A stretch of DNA of 64,000 nucleotides from Trichomonas vaginalis G3 (Eukaryota > Parabasalia > Trichomonadida > Trichomonadidae), in assembly GCF_026262505.1 (NCBI RefSeq), contig NC_067205.1, forward strand, positions 22,291,585 to 22,355,584. Direction: 5' to 3'. Of this stretch, positions 42,236 to 52,248 are shown piece by piece. The translations under genes were made by a program, and so were the position numbers. A model generated the notes under the pieces. That model was not told the origin of the DNA. It was given only the letters and a program-made list of their open reading frames with translations, and ran no database searches. Within the stretch, counting starts at the first letter, position 1. Each line of letters starts with the position of its first letter.

Positions 42236-43333
42236 ATGGCAGCCCGAACAGACAACGTTGAGAAGATTGACAAACACATTCTCTCACGTTACGAGATAGT
42301 TAATAAAATCGGTAAGGGGGCTTATGGCGTTGTTTGGAAAGCGATGGATAAAGTTACACATCAAATGGTTGCACTCAAAAAGATTTTTGGGGCTTTCCGA
42401 AATTCAACAGATGCACAACGTACTTTTCGAGAGATCACTTTTCTTCGTCAATTAAGAGGTCATCCTCATATAGTTGATTTACTAGCTGTTTATAAAGCTG
42501 TAAATAATCTTGATTTATACGTTGTATTTGAACTTCTTGAATCAGATGTTCATTCTGTTATTCGTGCAAATATCCTTATGGATGTGCATAAACGCTTTAT
42601 TGTTTGGCAAGTACTTGTTGCATTAAAATATCTTCACTCCAGACGCTTAATTCATCGAGATCTCAAGCCTTCAAATTTACTCATAAATTCTGATTCAAAA
42701 GTCAAGCTTTGCGACTTCGGACTTGCTCGAACATTTTCAGAAGGTGATATTTGTCAGTCAGTTATGACTTATTATGTCTCTACAAGATGGTACAGATCAC
42801 CAGAGCTCATTATTGGCTCAAATCACTATAATGAAGGTGTTGATATGTGGGCAGTTGGTTGCATTGTTGCCGAACTTTATGCCGGCCGTCCACTTTTCCC
42901 AGGCACATCCACATTGGATCAAATGGAACGTGTCGTTTCATTAACAGGTCCACCATCTGCTGCTGATATTGCATCAATGCATTCCGAATTTGCTGAAACA
43001 ATGATTGCCAATCTGAGTTACAGTCAACCACGAATGACCCTTCCACAAAAGCTTCCAATGGCAGATGCAGACACAATTGATTTCATATCCAAACTTCTTG
43101 TTTTCAATCCTACTCAAAGAATGAATGTAGAACAGTGCTTAAATCACCCTTATGTAGCTCAATTCCACAATACTGAAGAAGAAGCTGCTTCGACAGAACC
43201 AATCAAATTGGCTTTATCTGATAATAAGAGATACACCGTCAAAGATTACAGAAATAAATTATATAAAGAAATGCTCTCTAGAATCGGCAACGAACCTTCA
43301 AAGCCACTCGAAACTGTTCCAATTACATTTTAA
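42236..43333 (+). CDS. MAP kinase, ERK7/MAPK15-like
   Basis: 365 residues. Gly loop IGKGAYGVVWKA, VALKKIFGAF, IHRDLKPSN (His140-Asp142), LCDFGLAR, the CMGC signature STRWYRSPELI, DMWAVGCIVAEL and PLFPGTS. The glycine-loop phrase GKGAYGVVWKA and the short C-terminal tail point to the ERK7/8 group. All catalytic residues are present. The activation motif is Thr178-Tyr-Tyr180 instead of TEY. The ERK7 group often self-phosphorylates and acts at cilia and basal bodies, which would suit a flagellate, but that is inference. Confidence 0.9.
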   Translation: MAARTDNVEKIDKHILSRYEIVNKIGKGAYGVVWKAMDKVTHQMVALKKIFGAFRNSTDAQRTFREITFLRQLRGHPHIVDLLAVYKAVNNLDLYVVFELLESDVHSVIRANILMDVHKRFIVWQVLVALKYLHSRRLIHRDLKPSNLLINSDSKVKLCDFGLARTFSEGDICQSVMTYYVSTRWYRSPELIIGSNHYNEGVDMWAVGCIVAELYAGRPLFPGTSTLDQMERVVSLTGPPSAADIASMHSEFAETMIANLSYSQPRMTLPQKLPMADADTIDFISKLLVFNPTQRMNVEQCLNHPYVAQFHNTEEEAASTEPIKLALSDNKRYTVKDYRNKLYKEMLSRIGNEPSKPLETVPITF

Positions 43334-43906
43334 TCTCCTTATATTTATATTAAAATTTTCTTTTTGATTTTGTATTGAAAAAAAACTACAGTTTTCTAGG
43401 TGCTTGTTAGTTTTACTAAGCTGATTAATTAAACAAAAGGTTTTCATTTTTGAAAGCGTTACAAAATGTTTCATAGCATAACTTTTCTGGATAGCCAAAA
43501 TATTAGATATTGATTTTCTGAGGGCATATCAGAAAGAATTTAAATTGCCCAACTATGAGAAAATAATTTAAAAAAAAATACGAAATATTTTGAAATTTAT
43601 CCAGATTAATCAGAATAAAATCAAATAATTTTATCCCGATTTCACGATCAATCACACCCAAAAATTGGGAAAATCGCACACAATAATAGGCTTCCCAATA
43701 TTGGAAAATTATAATACAAATATTGAAGATATAATTTTGGAAAATCCATCCAAACTAAGTGAATCCTATTGAGAATTATTGAGATTGTCCTTGCGATATT
43801 TGTTGCAAAGACACTACACATTTGATAGAAACATTATTTAAAAATCGTTTGAATATATAATATGCAACTACAGAAGATATAGGAGAATGTGGTGTATGTT
43901 TCATCG
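43334..43906. other. AT-rich spacer with dispersed repeat pieces
   Basis: About 570 bp. Around 43600-43645 ATCCAGATTAATCAG and ATTTTATCCCGATTTCACGATCAATC resemble 44191-44250 (ATCCCGATTAATCGGGATAAAATTGA). These look like pieces of a dispersed repeat linked to the MULE fragments. No gene. Confidence 0.5.
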
Positions 43907-44270
43907 GATTTAATTTCATTGGACTTTCAATCCCGATGCCAAAAGATAAGTCCATTGCTAGAGACTATACTACAAGTTGGACAATTTTAATTATAAATTA
44001 AAATAATAATTTGCATTCGCATTACACATCCTAAGTCCAAATCAAACTTGACCGATATGTAATGATAGCTAATAATATATACTTCAATGCTATATAAATG
44101 AATACCCTTAGAAACAAATATAAAGAAAGATATGAATTTTTTAAATTTTCACTTCACCTAAAATCATTCCGATCCGTAAAGTATTGAAATCTATCCCGAT
44201 TAATCGGGATAAAATTGAATGAGTTGATCCCAATTTCCCGATCAATCCCGATGCCAAAAGATAAGTCAAA
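43907..44270 (+). repeat. MULE 3'-end fragment plus repeat pieces
   Basis: 43907-44090 reads FIGFNFIGLSIPMPKDK and the last codons of the MULE transposase at 60734, in inverted orientation, then the same 3' flank. 44115-44162 matches the reverse complement of 62637-62690. AATCCCGATGCCAAAAGATA occurs at about 43935 and again at about 44246. So this is an orphan piece of the MULE found at the other side of Maverick B. Confidence 0.75.
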
Positions 44271-44593
44271 TTTTGGTAAAGCCTGACTTAAATTTCTCAC
44301 TCTGTTTAATCTCTTTTCGCATTTTTCAGCAATAATTTCAAGTTTGTTCTTCTGTATTTACTTTTTTGGACGTATGATCCAACTATCGTCATCATCGCTA
44401 TCAACATTATTCTTTTTGGGCATAGCAGGGTTGGAAATTTCTTTGAAATTTTGAACTTCTTCAACTTCTTTGTAAACGTCGCTTTCAGACGATATAGGTT
44501 CCTCGTCATTGTCTGATTCAGATTTGTCTGTAGTACTTTTCTCGTTTGGAGCATTTGAAATTTTTTTATTTTCAAAAGTCTCGGATTCTGAAA

Positions 44594-44964
44594 TGGAAAT
44601 CATTGATGACATTAAAGAGGATGGAATTCCTAAATTTTGTAGAAAAACCTTTAGAACTAAGTTAGGAGCATATAAACGTAGAGTATTAAATCCTGAATAT
44701 CTTAAACATCAATTTAAAAAGGAAGACTGTGAATTATTAAACGCTAATGAATATGAAAATGCTAAATCAAAACTGAGATATAAATATATTGGAAGTGATG
44801 AAAGGTGTAAAGATAAAGATAAAGTTTATTCAGTTTCATATAATAACTGGCACACGTTAGGGATAAGAAAACATTTAGGAGATTATGGGAAATGTTCTGA
44901 ATTCTTTAAATCTAGTATGTACGAGAGAGTAAAAGAAATTAGAAATAATTATTTTCATGAATAA
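44594..44964 (+). CDS. Terminal Maverick B protein of unknown function
   Basis: 123 residues starting MEIIDDIKEDGIPKFCRK. Basic, with aromatic-rich middle (KVYSVSYNNWHTLGIRKHLG). Part of it (PEYLKHQFKKEDCELLN) recurs in the remnant at 60357-60650 at the other end. The small helix-rich basic layout could suit a DNA-binding role. An opposing acidic frame (44612-44358) overlaps its start and cannot be excluded. Confidence 0.5.
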
Positions 44965-45047
44965 AAGATAAAAAAATTTTTTAAAAATAAACTTTAAAAA
45001 TTCATGTCTTACATTTTTGAATAATTTATTTTTTTATTTTGTATGAA

Positions 45048-45518
45048 ATGAGTGAATCAAAATTCGTGACTGTGAATCAATTAATGGATAAACTTTCACC
45101 AATTCTCACCCAGGTTAAACAAGTAGACGTTTATTTTGATGATTACATACAAAGTTTATTTTATAAAGGTAAGTTTAATATTAAACCTATTGCTTTTGCA
45201 TTTGATGGTAAATTAATCGAAAATTCAAAAATTTGGGAATTAATTCCGGATATTGAATTTATAACAAATATTAAGGATAAATGGTTTAAACAACAAAACC
45301 ACCTCACTAAAGTTCTTTGTAGATTAATGATTAAAACTGAGGAAAAAGAATTTAACGGGTTTAAATATCATCCATGTAAAATTTTAGAACTTGTTAACGA
45401 AAAACTTCAGAAAAAATTAAACGAAAGACTATCAAAAGATGATTTAACAAAAAGAATAGAAGAGATTGAAGAAAGAATGAATCAAATAATTGATTTCATA
45501 AATTCAAATAATCATTAG
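45048..45518 (+). CDS. Maverick B protein with C-terminal coiled coil
   Basis: 156 residues from MSESKFVTVNQLMDKLSPIL. The C-terminal 40 residues are a coiled coil (DLTKRIEEIEERMNQIIDFI). Its leader TTATTTTGTATGAAATGAG is nearly identical to that of the gene at 60291, suggesting a shared Maverick promoter. Family unknown; oligomeric structural protein likely. Confidence 0.55.
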   Translation: MSESKFVTVNQLMDKLSPILTQVKQVDVYFDDYIQSLFYKGKFNIKPIAFAFDGKLIENSKIWELIPDIEFITNIKDKWFKQQNHLTKVLCRLMIKTEEKEFNGFKYHPCKILELVNEKLQKKLNERLSKDDLTKRIEEIEERMNQIIDFINSNNH

Positions 45519-45522
45519 TTTC

Positions 45523-45861
45523 TTAAAGTTCAATGTTGAACTCATCAAATTCTTCCTCATCATTACCTTCATCTATTTTCATTAATGAGGTGATTCTTGA
45601 TTGAGGAATAGATTTCAAACTAACCACTCCTTTTATTTTTGAAATTTTGAATCCATCAACTTTAAACATTTTATTCAATTTACACGTTGTCAATTCTTCA
45701 AATAATTTTTTATTATTAGCATAATAGTCATTAAATTCTTCAACAGATGAAAAAAATTTTATTTCAGTAATTGGTTTAACAACGTTTATTTTTTGTTGAA
45801 CATTTTCACTTTCATTTATTTCTTCCTCCTCTGTTTCATTTATTCTTAAAATCGGTTTCAT
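45523..45861 (-). CDS. Acidic small Maverick B protein
   Basis: 112 residues, convergent with the previous gene and separated by four bases. Starts MKPILRINETEEEEINESEN and ends with an acidic tail (DEGNDEEEFDEFNIEL). The middle is basic and could be a small folded domain. No family recognised. Confidence 0.5.
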   Translation of the reverse strand: MKPILRINETEEEEINESENVQQKINVVKPITEIKFFSSVEEFNDYYANNKKLFEELTTCKLNKMFKVDGFKISKIKGVVSLKSIPQSRITSLMKIDEGNDEEEFDEFNIEL

Positions 45862-45927
45862 TTATCATTAAATAAAAATTAGAATATAAGTGATGAAATA
45901 TATTTTTTAATTAATATTAAATCAGAA

Positions 45928-46164
45928 ATGGCGGCAGGATTCTTTAAAAAATTATGGGATGGAATTAAGAAAGCTGCGGGTTGGGTTCATAAAAAGATTA
46001 TTAAACCCATTGCAAACTTTTTGGCACCAGTAGCGAAAACGGCAGGAACTATCATAGGTGGAGTATTAGGTACTAAAGCAGGTAATCCAGCGATGGGAGC
46101 ACAAGCAGGTAACGCAGTTGGTGGAATTGCTGAAGGAATACTTAATAAAATAGGAGGTAGATAG
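45928..46164 (+). CDS. Small amphipathic, Gly/Ala-rich capsid-associated protein
   Basis: 78 residues: an amphipathic basic helix (MAAGFFKKLWDGIKKAAGWV) followed by a Gly/Ala segment (TAGTIIGGVLGTKAGNPAMG). This is the layout of small membrane-active minor capsid or core proteins in adenovirus-like and Polinton-type particles. The gene at 46189-46404 opposes it and starts with the same MAAGxFKKLWD phrase, so the two are paralogues facing each other. Role inferred from composition. Confidence 0.55.
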   Translation: MAAGFFKKLWDGIKKAAGWVHKKIIKPIANFLAPVAKTAGTIIGGVLGTKAGNPAMGAQAGNAVGGIAEGILNKIGGR

Positions 46165-46188
46165 TGGAAAAATAAATAAATATTATTT

Positions 46189-46404
46189 TTATCTTAGTAT
46201 CGGTTGTAGTCTTTGATAAACTTTTTCTCCTTTATTTAAAACTTCTCTTATTGGGGCAGCTTTTGGTGTTATTGATTCAGCAATGTCACTAATTGCTTCT
46301 TTATTCTTAAATATCCAATTTGCTCCTTTCTTCATTGTTTCCCAAACTTTATGCGCTCCTCTTTTTACTTTATCCCACAGTTTCTTAAATATACCTGCAG
46401 CCAT
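46189..46404 (-). CDS. Paralogue of the small amphipathic protein
   Basis: 71 residues, starting MAAGIFKKLWDKVKRGAHKV, clearly related to the N terminus at 45928 but with a different C-terminal part (SITPKAAPIREVLNKGEKVY). The 3' ends of the pair are 24 bp apart. A membrane- or DNA-contacting virion protein is plausible. Confidence 0.55.
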   Translation of the reverse strand: MAAGIFKKLWDKVKRGAHKVWETMKKGANWIFKNKEAISDIAESITPKAAPIREVLNKGEKVYQRLQPILR

Positions 46405-47151
46405 AGTTGATTATTTCATTAAAATTAAAAATTCATTTTCATCTTTTAATTTTGATTTTTTATTTATTAATAAATGACGACTAACTATTTGGTGCCAAAC
46501 ACTAAACCGATTAATGGAAATGTGTTTCATTCATTCGAAAAGATAAATGAAATATTCGCAAAGAATGACGGTAGAAGATATTATAGAGAACTTGAAAGTT
46601 CTTGCTATGACTCTGATGCTCCATATTTTGATGATAAACAAACTCATTTAAGAATTACAAATCCAGCTCATGATGTGAATCAATTAGGTGACACATATAT
46701 TAAACGCAAAGTTAAAGCAACTCTAGTTTCAAATAAAGCTTTCACATGTGATGCCGCTTTTAAATGCATGCGTTTATTCGTTGGTTACAAATCATCAAAT
46801 CAAAGCTTTAAACAATTAGAAGTAGAAACCGAAAGAGGTGATGCCGGTTATCTTCAGATGGATTGCGCCCGTGAATCTTTCGCATTTGCAACATATAAAC
46901 CAAAATCAGAAAGGAAAGTTAAAAAGTTTGTTCATTCGTTATATAATAATGTTCAAAAATATGATAACTCAGTATGTGGTAAATATATTGACCCTTCAGA
47001 AGTTTTCAAGAAAGCAAATGAAGAAGTTGATGTCACTTTTGATATGATTATTCCGGTAAATGATTTGTTAGCATTTCAGGCGTTCGATGATTATCCTAAA
47101 TCATTTGGTGATATCATTCTTAAATATTATGTTTTCAGGGATACTTTAGTA

Positions 47152-48454
47152 TAGGGTGTCCAAAGGTGTGTTTAGCACAAACCTGAATACTGCGAATAGA
47201 AATAAACAAGTTACATATATATAAAGTTTATTTAAATATAATCACCATTGGATTCAATCACGCGTTCGCAGCGATCGATCCAGGCTTGAAAGACACGCTT
47301 TAAATCATCATGAGAAAATTGCTCAAATTGCTCTCTTACAAAATTTTCAAGATCATCTGGACTCGCGAATTCGCGTCCTTCAGCTCTCTTTTTTAGCGTG
47401 CCGAATAAATAAAAGTCAGAGGGTGCAATATCAGGCGAATAAATTGGGTTTGGAACAACTTTGACATTGTTTTCCACCAAGTAATTCATTACCTTATGAC
47501 TTTTGTGAACTCTTGAATTATCAAAATGAATTGCAAACTTTTGTTTTTGTTGTTTGGATTTCTCAAACCCATCAGAATTGATAATTTGAGTAAGAACATT
47601 GTCAATTAGATACTGAGCATTCATCGTATTAGGTTTTTGAAGAATATCAATTGCGATGATGCCATTCACGCCCCAAAAAACCGACAACATCATCATTGGT
47701 GTGTTAATTTTTTTCTTCGGGAATGTTTGCGGATTTTCATCCTTCGGGATCCACATGATTTTGGCTTCTGTTGCATATTGAAACCAAGACTCGTCCCCTG
47801 TTACTAAAAAGCGAAACTTCTTGGATTGATACGCACCCAATATAGAGAGGAGCTCTTTCGAAGATTGGACTCTAGATTTTTTTTGAACTGAATTAAGGTT
47901 GTGCGGAACCCAACGTGTATACGCTAGTTTGTAGTTCAAATAATTGTGCAGATAATAACTGACTGTTGTACGTGGTATCTTTGTCATCTCCTCTATCCTT
48001 CTGAGTGATGCTCTTGGGTCTTCATCTAGCGCTTGAAGAATTGCTTTGATTTTTCTTTGATCCGGCGATTTTTTGTCAATTTTTATGATGGGCGCCTTTT
48101 TGTTCATGAAGTGATACATCCTAACATGATACGTTACAGTGGAATAGCTAGGAGCATCCATACCGAAGCATTTTACCAATGTCTCGTAGATTTTTTTACA
48201 GTCTTTGCATTTTTTTTGCAAGCGAGGATGTTTTCTTTATGATTCATTAAAAAAATGAAAAAAATCCCGCCAAAATTTCCCGCGAAACCGCCTCTTGTCT
48301 CAAAATTCATTTTATATCCCGGCATGGCGCCAAAATACAACTTACTCATCATATACATATATTCATATTTTTTATTATATATTTATAATCAGCATATATC
48401 TCCTTTAATAGTCTCATATAGAGCGCTGTGCTAAACGCACCTTTGGACACCCTA
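47152..48454. mobile_element. Mariner transposon (Tvmar1-like)
   Basis: 1,303 bp with 28-bp terminal inverted repeats starting TAGGGTGTCCAAAGGTG and differing at one base, flanked by duplicated TA (47150-47151 and 48455-48456). Length and DD34D transposase fit the mariner family known to be abundant in Trichomonas. Confidence 0.92.
47232..48247 (-). CDS. Mariner transposase (DD34D), N terminus frameshifted
   Basis: About 335 residues. N-terminal helix-turn-helix regions (RASLRRIEEMTKIPRTTVSY), then the catalytic domain with VTGDESWFQY, IHFDNSRVHK and SPDIAPSDFYLF; 34 residues separate the second and third catalytic Asp. The only ATG in register with the natural N terminus (48247, MNHKENILACKK) lies in another frame, joined through a run of eight A near 48208, so one base of that run appears lost. 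The rest is intact. It cuts and pastes the element at TA sites. Confidence 0.88.
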
Positions 48455-49443
48455 TATTTTGTCAGGTTGACCCGTTAAGAGTTGCTGATTTACAAAATTA
48501 CGTTTATGAAAAGATATCTGATGAAAATTATGAAAAGATTATGAATCATGTTTATAAATATGATCGCAAATTCCAACAAATCGGACTTCCTGCCAAATTA
48601 ATTACAAGCTTAGCCGCTACATCTGCTGACGCAACAGTTGATGACGTTATTATTTCATGCACAAAGATGGAAGTTTTAGAGGATAAATGCATTACACCAG
48701 GATACGGTTTAATTGAAGAATCAGTTAAAGCAATACCACGTTTATTCAGTAAGGAAGATCCATTCATGATTCCAGCTCAACATATTGACGTTCGTTCACT
48801 AAATGGAGGTTGCATCACTCCTGAAGGTATTAGCTCAGATTTCTCATACGCTCTTCATAACGTTACAGATGTTGTGTTAGCATTTCCGAAGAATGCAATG
48901 CAAAGAACGGTTTTAGAAAATCCAATGCTTCGAGGTCTTCAGGTCACTATAGATTCCAGAAACTTCCCCGATCAAGCGATGACCACAGTGGGTGACATAT
49001 TCTTTACACGTATGCTTCAAGCTTCTGATTTAGATGGAGTGAATGAATGCACAGAAGAATACGAGGACTCATTAACTAGACCACTGAATGCAGATGATGG
49101 CACGCCATTAGCTAGAACATGGAAAGACCAAACTTCATTCTTATGCACTATTCCAGTTCAACGTGATGGAGTGGGTATATTCTTTGATGGATTAGAAACT
49201 TTCAACTCACAAGTTACAGTACAAGTGAAAGCTTATCCAATCATTCAGGGTGAAAATGATACTTACTGTTCAAAGGTGACAAATCCTCCTCAGGTTTGGT
49301 TTACTAGGACTACATATTGGACATGGACACCGGATGAAGGTTTGAAATATCATCCAACAGGTACACCACCACAGTATAGAAGTTCATATGATGAAATATT
49401 GATGAATAGAAATGTTTAAAATTATAAATTTATTTTTGATTAA

Positions 49444-49836
49444 ATGGATTTAAATTCATACACTCCTTATGAAGAATTAGCAGGAGTATATAATACATAC
49501 GTAGATAAATTCTTATACTGTGCTAACTCTTCAAAGCAAACAGGAGGCTCAAAGAAAATTAAAGAAGCAAACTTACCTGCGCACACTCATACAGGAACTA
49601 CAAATTTTGCTGGCGACCATAGCCACTCATTAAGAGACCACCCATTATACAACTCAGACTATAAAGCTGGCTATGACGTTTTATCTCCATCTTATAACAA
49701 TTCAGCAAAAAAGACTTTTCGACCAACTGAATCAGGAGGAAATCATTCACACACTTTCACAACAAATCCAACAGGCTCGGGTGAAGATTATATGCCACCA
49801 TTTATGACTGTATTCGCATGGTTCAGAGCTGCTTAA
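49444..49836 (+). CDS. Fibre-like protein with phage tail-collar motif
   Basis: 130 residues. The C-terminal 80 read LPAHTHTGTTNFAGDHSHSL, GGNHSHTFTTNPTGSGED and YMPPFMTVFAWFRAA. Repeated HxH, Gly-rich turns and the ending PPFMTVFAWFRAA are the signature of phage T4 gp12-type and related short tail fibre tips, where His pairs bind metal inside a trimer. It directly follows the capsid gene, so a host-attachment or spike role on a particle is plausible. The family is well known in phages and unusual in a eukaryotic transposon. Confidence 0.75.
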   Translation: MDLNSYTPYEELAGVYNTYVDKFLYCANSSKQTGGSKKIKEANLPAHTHTGTTNFAGDHSHSLRDHPLYNSDYKAGYDVLSPSYNNSAKKTFRPTESGGNHSHTFTTNPTGSGEDYMPPFMTVFAWFRAA

Positions 49837-49857
49837 AGTCCTGAGCTCCAAAAGAGC

Positions 49858-50012
49858 GAACAACATGACATTTAGACAACAGGTACGAAAGGAGGAAGGC
49901 ATTTATGAATTATTTTTGAAGAACTGATGGTGTCACCACGTCACCATGTCACCAGGTTAATTAACTTCTCTTAAAATTACTGACAACATGACATTTTGAC
50001 AACAGTCCAGGA
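49858..50012 (+). repeat. Iteron-like inverted repeat, left copy
   Basis: Contains three spaced GTCACC (GTCACCACGTCACCATGTCACC), a TTAATTAA, and TGACAACATGACATTTTGAC. Its reverse complement recurs at 51943-52088. The two copies bracket the primase-helicase and the small gene before it. Confidence 0.75.
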
Positions 50013-50091
50013 AATTTGATGCAGTCCAAAAATAAAGTTAGTTTTAAAATTATTTTTATTTTTTTATTTTGTATGTAAGAATGCAACAGAA

Positions 50092-50481
50092 CCAATCAAT
50101 GCATACTCATTCATTCATGGAAGTTATGATTCAACATTAACTAGAACAGTGAATGATATATTAAATGATTTGAATATTAAGGTAAGAGTTGAACAGAAGA
50201 ATGAAGAAATAAAGACTATCATGAATGAAAACAAAGATGTAAACATTGACGATAAACTTGCCCAGAGCATAGTTGATGGCATCAGTGATTTTGAAGTACA
50301 TAATGACGGTGGAAACATGAATTTAGAAAAAGAAGTTACATTATTCACACTGTTTCAAGCAATTAATTCGTTACCTAATCATTTAATTAATGAAGCATAC
50401 GATAACGTTTATAACTTCTGCAATTTAACTGAAAATGCAAAAAGTAATTTTGAAAAAGCACGTAGTAGATATGCACATTAA
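50092..50481 (+). CDS. Small Maverick B protein next to the primase-helicase
   Basis: The frame is open from about 50080; the first ATG in it is at 50149 (MNDILNDLNIKVRVEQKNEE), but the upstream codons (NAYSFIHGSYDSTLTRTV) look coding, so the true start may lie in a shifted frame (an ATG at 50081). 110 or more residues, mostly helical and acidic. Family unknown. Lies inside the iteron-bracketed block. Confidence 0.5.
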   Translation, partial: PINAYSFIHGSYDSTLTRTVNDILNDLNIKVRVEQKNEEIKTIMNENKDVNIDDKLAQSIVDGISDFEVHNDGGNMNLEKEVTLFTLFQAINSLPNHLINEAYDNVYNFCNLTENAKSNFEKARSRYAH

Positions 50482-50601
50482 TGACTTCTCCATTTGTTTT
50501 AGTGAAGATTCTAAAACTATATCAAAGGAATATATGATGAATACGTTTTACCTTTATTACGTAAGCCAAAATAACATTTGATATAAAACTGATGACTCGT
50601 T

Positions 50602-51904
50602 TTGATAACAGATATTAGACGCAAGGCTGAAAATCATCAGTATAAAAACAGTTCTGAAGTAATTGAGGATTTATCACGTGTAATCCGTTTTGTAGATTGT
50701 GGAAATAAATATTTCATTCAAAAGGACTATAATATCCACGACAAAATGAATCAAATATCATTCGTTCTTCAATCAAACATGAAAGAGTCACTTAAAATGA
50801 TTAAATTATTTAAAGAAGAAGGTAAAACAATAACAGCATGGGATGTACTATTAAATCAATTATCCTCATTAACCGTTAAGGGTGTTTGCTTTAAATCTGA
50901 TTCTCCAGATGTTTTCTCAACGTTTCAAGGTTATAAATACAACATTCTCGAAAAACCAGATTACTCAAAAATTGAGATGTTTATGAATTTCATTAAAGAA
51001 GCCATTTGTGATAATAACGATGAAGTGTATAAATACCTTCTCGGCTGGATTGCATCAATGATTCAACATCCTGGAATCAAGAATGAAACAGCAATTATTT
51101 TGAAAGGACTTCAGGGAACAGGTAAAAACAGATTTACAGACATTATTTCTGAACTTCTCGCCGGTTATTCATGTAAAAACATTACCGAAATAAGTGAGCT
51201 AACGGGTAATTTCAATTCAGTAGTTGAAAATAAAAATGTTTCTTGTACTTAATGAACTCAAGAATGTAGGTGAAGACAGACTTGCAAACTTCAACGCTTT
51301 GAAATCAATTATAACGGATAATGAGATTAGAATTAATGAAAAGAATCAACCCAGAAGAACTGCTCAGAATGTTGCCAATTTCATTTTCGTAACTAACAAC
51401 GTCTACCCTGTCAAAATTGAAGTTGGAGACAGAAGATACGTAGTTTTAAGGGTTAATGGTAAATTCAAGGGTCAATTTGATTACTTCAAGAATTTGATGA
51501 ATTCATGCACAAAGGAATTTTATGATAATTTACTGACGTATTTTATGCAATATGACCTTTCATCATTTAACGTACGAACCATACCGATGACTGAAGCCAA
51601 ACAAGATTTAATAGAATTATCAACAAATCCTTTAGATGAATGGATAAATACACATTATGATGAATTGTGTGCAGGTATGACGTGTAAAAATGCTCTATGC
51701 TGCAAACCATCAGACATGAAAGACAAAAACTTTCAAATGAGCATTAAAGATAAATGTGAAAGGAAACAGAGAAGAATAGATGGTAAACAAACATGGTGTT
51801 ATGTTTTGAAAGAAGAAATGAAAGGATTATATAAACAGGTTGAACCAAACGATAATGAGGATTCATTTACTGACGATGAAATACCTGTAAATGAAGCTTT
51901 ATAA
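50602..51904 (+). pseudogene. Primase-helicase (SF3/DUF5906-like), frameshifted
   Basis: Two frames (50602-51240 and 51224-51904) meet at an A-run near 51234 where one extra base breaks the reading just before the Walker B strand. Walker A ILKGLQGTGKN, then NITEISELTGNFNSVVENK, Walker B MFLVLNEL and sensor ANFIFVTNNV follow the pattern of phage/plasmid primase C-terminal helicases (DUF5906, P4-like). The N terminus lacks an in-frame ATG and is also broken. It would unwind DNA for replication with the polymerase. Confidence 0.78.
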
Positions 51905-51942
51905 AGTATGATTGGAATTTATTTTTGCATTAATCCTGCTGT

Positions 51943-52165
51943 GATGTCAAAATGTCATGTTGTCATACTTTTTAAAAGAAGTTAATTAACCAGGTGACAC
52001 ATGGTGACGTAGTGACACCATCAGTTATTCAAAAATAATTCATAAATGCCTTCCTCCTTTCGTACCTGTTGTCTAAATGTCATGTTGTCATACTTTTTAA
52101 AAGAAGTTAATTAACCAGGTGACACATGGTGACGTAGTGACACCTTCAGTTATTCAAAAATAAAT
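51943..52165 (-). repeat. Iteron-like inverted repeat, right copy with tandem duplication
   Basis: Reverse complement of the 49858-50012 repeat (GGTGACACATGGTGACGTAG, TTAATTAA). A 125-bp unit starting ATGTCATGTTGTCATAC occurs at 51952 and again, truncated, at 52077. With the left copy it encloses about 2 kb. Confidence 0.75.
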
Positions 52166-52248
52166 TTTCTTATCATTCAAATTAATTAAAGATGAACTTA
52201 ATAAAATGATGATAAAATAACTGATAACAAAATTTTATTTTTATATAA

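Larger units (their letters stand above)
46474..49419 (+). pseudogene. Major capsid-like protein of Maverick B, split by a mariner
   Basis: The first part (46474-47151) and the second (48457-49419) join in frame after removal of the mariner at 47152-48454 and one TA, giving about 545 codons without a stop. The size, position next to the amphipathic and fibre-like genes, and beta-rich sequence fit a double jelly-roll capsid protein. Sequence similarity to the other two capsid genes here is weak, so it is a separate lineage or a second capsid component. Confidence 0.65.

Noticed and set aside
44358-44612. Acidic 84-residue minus-strand gene overlapping the first Maverick B gene
   Set aside because: Possible, but its start is the antisense of the conserved MEIIDDIKEDGI codons shared with the other end, which favours the plus-strand gene.
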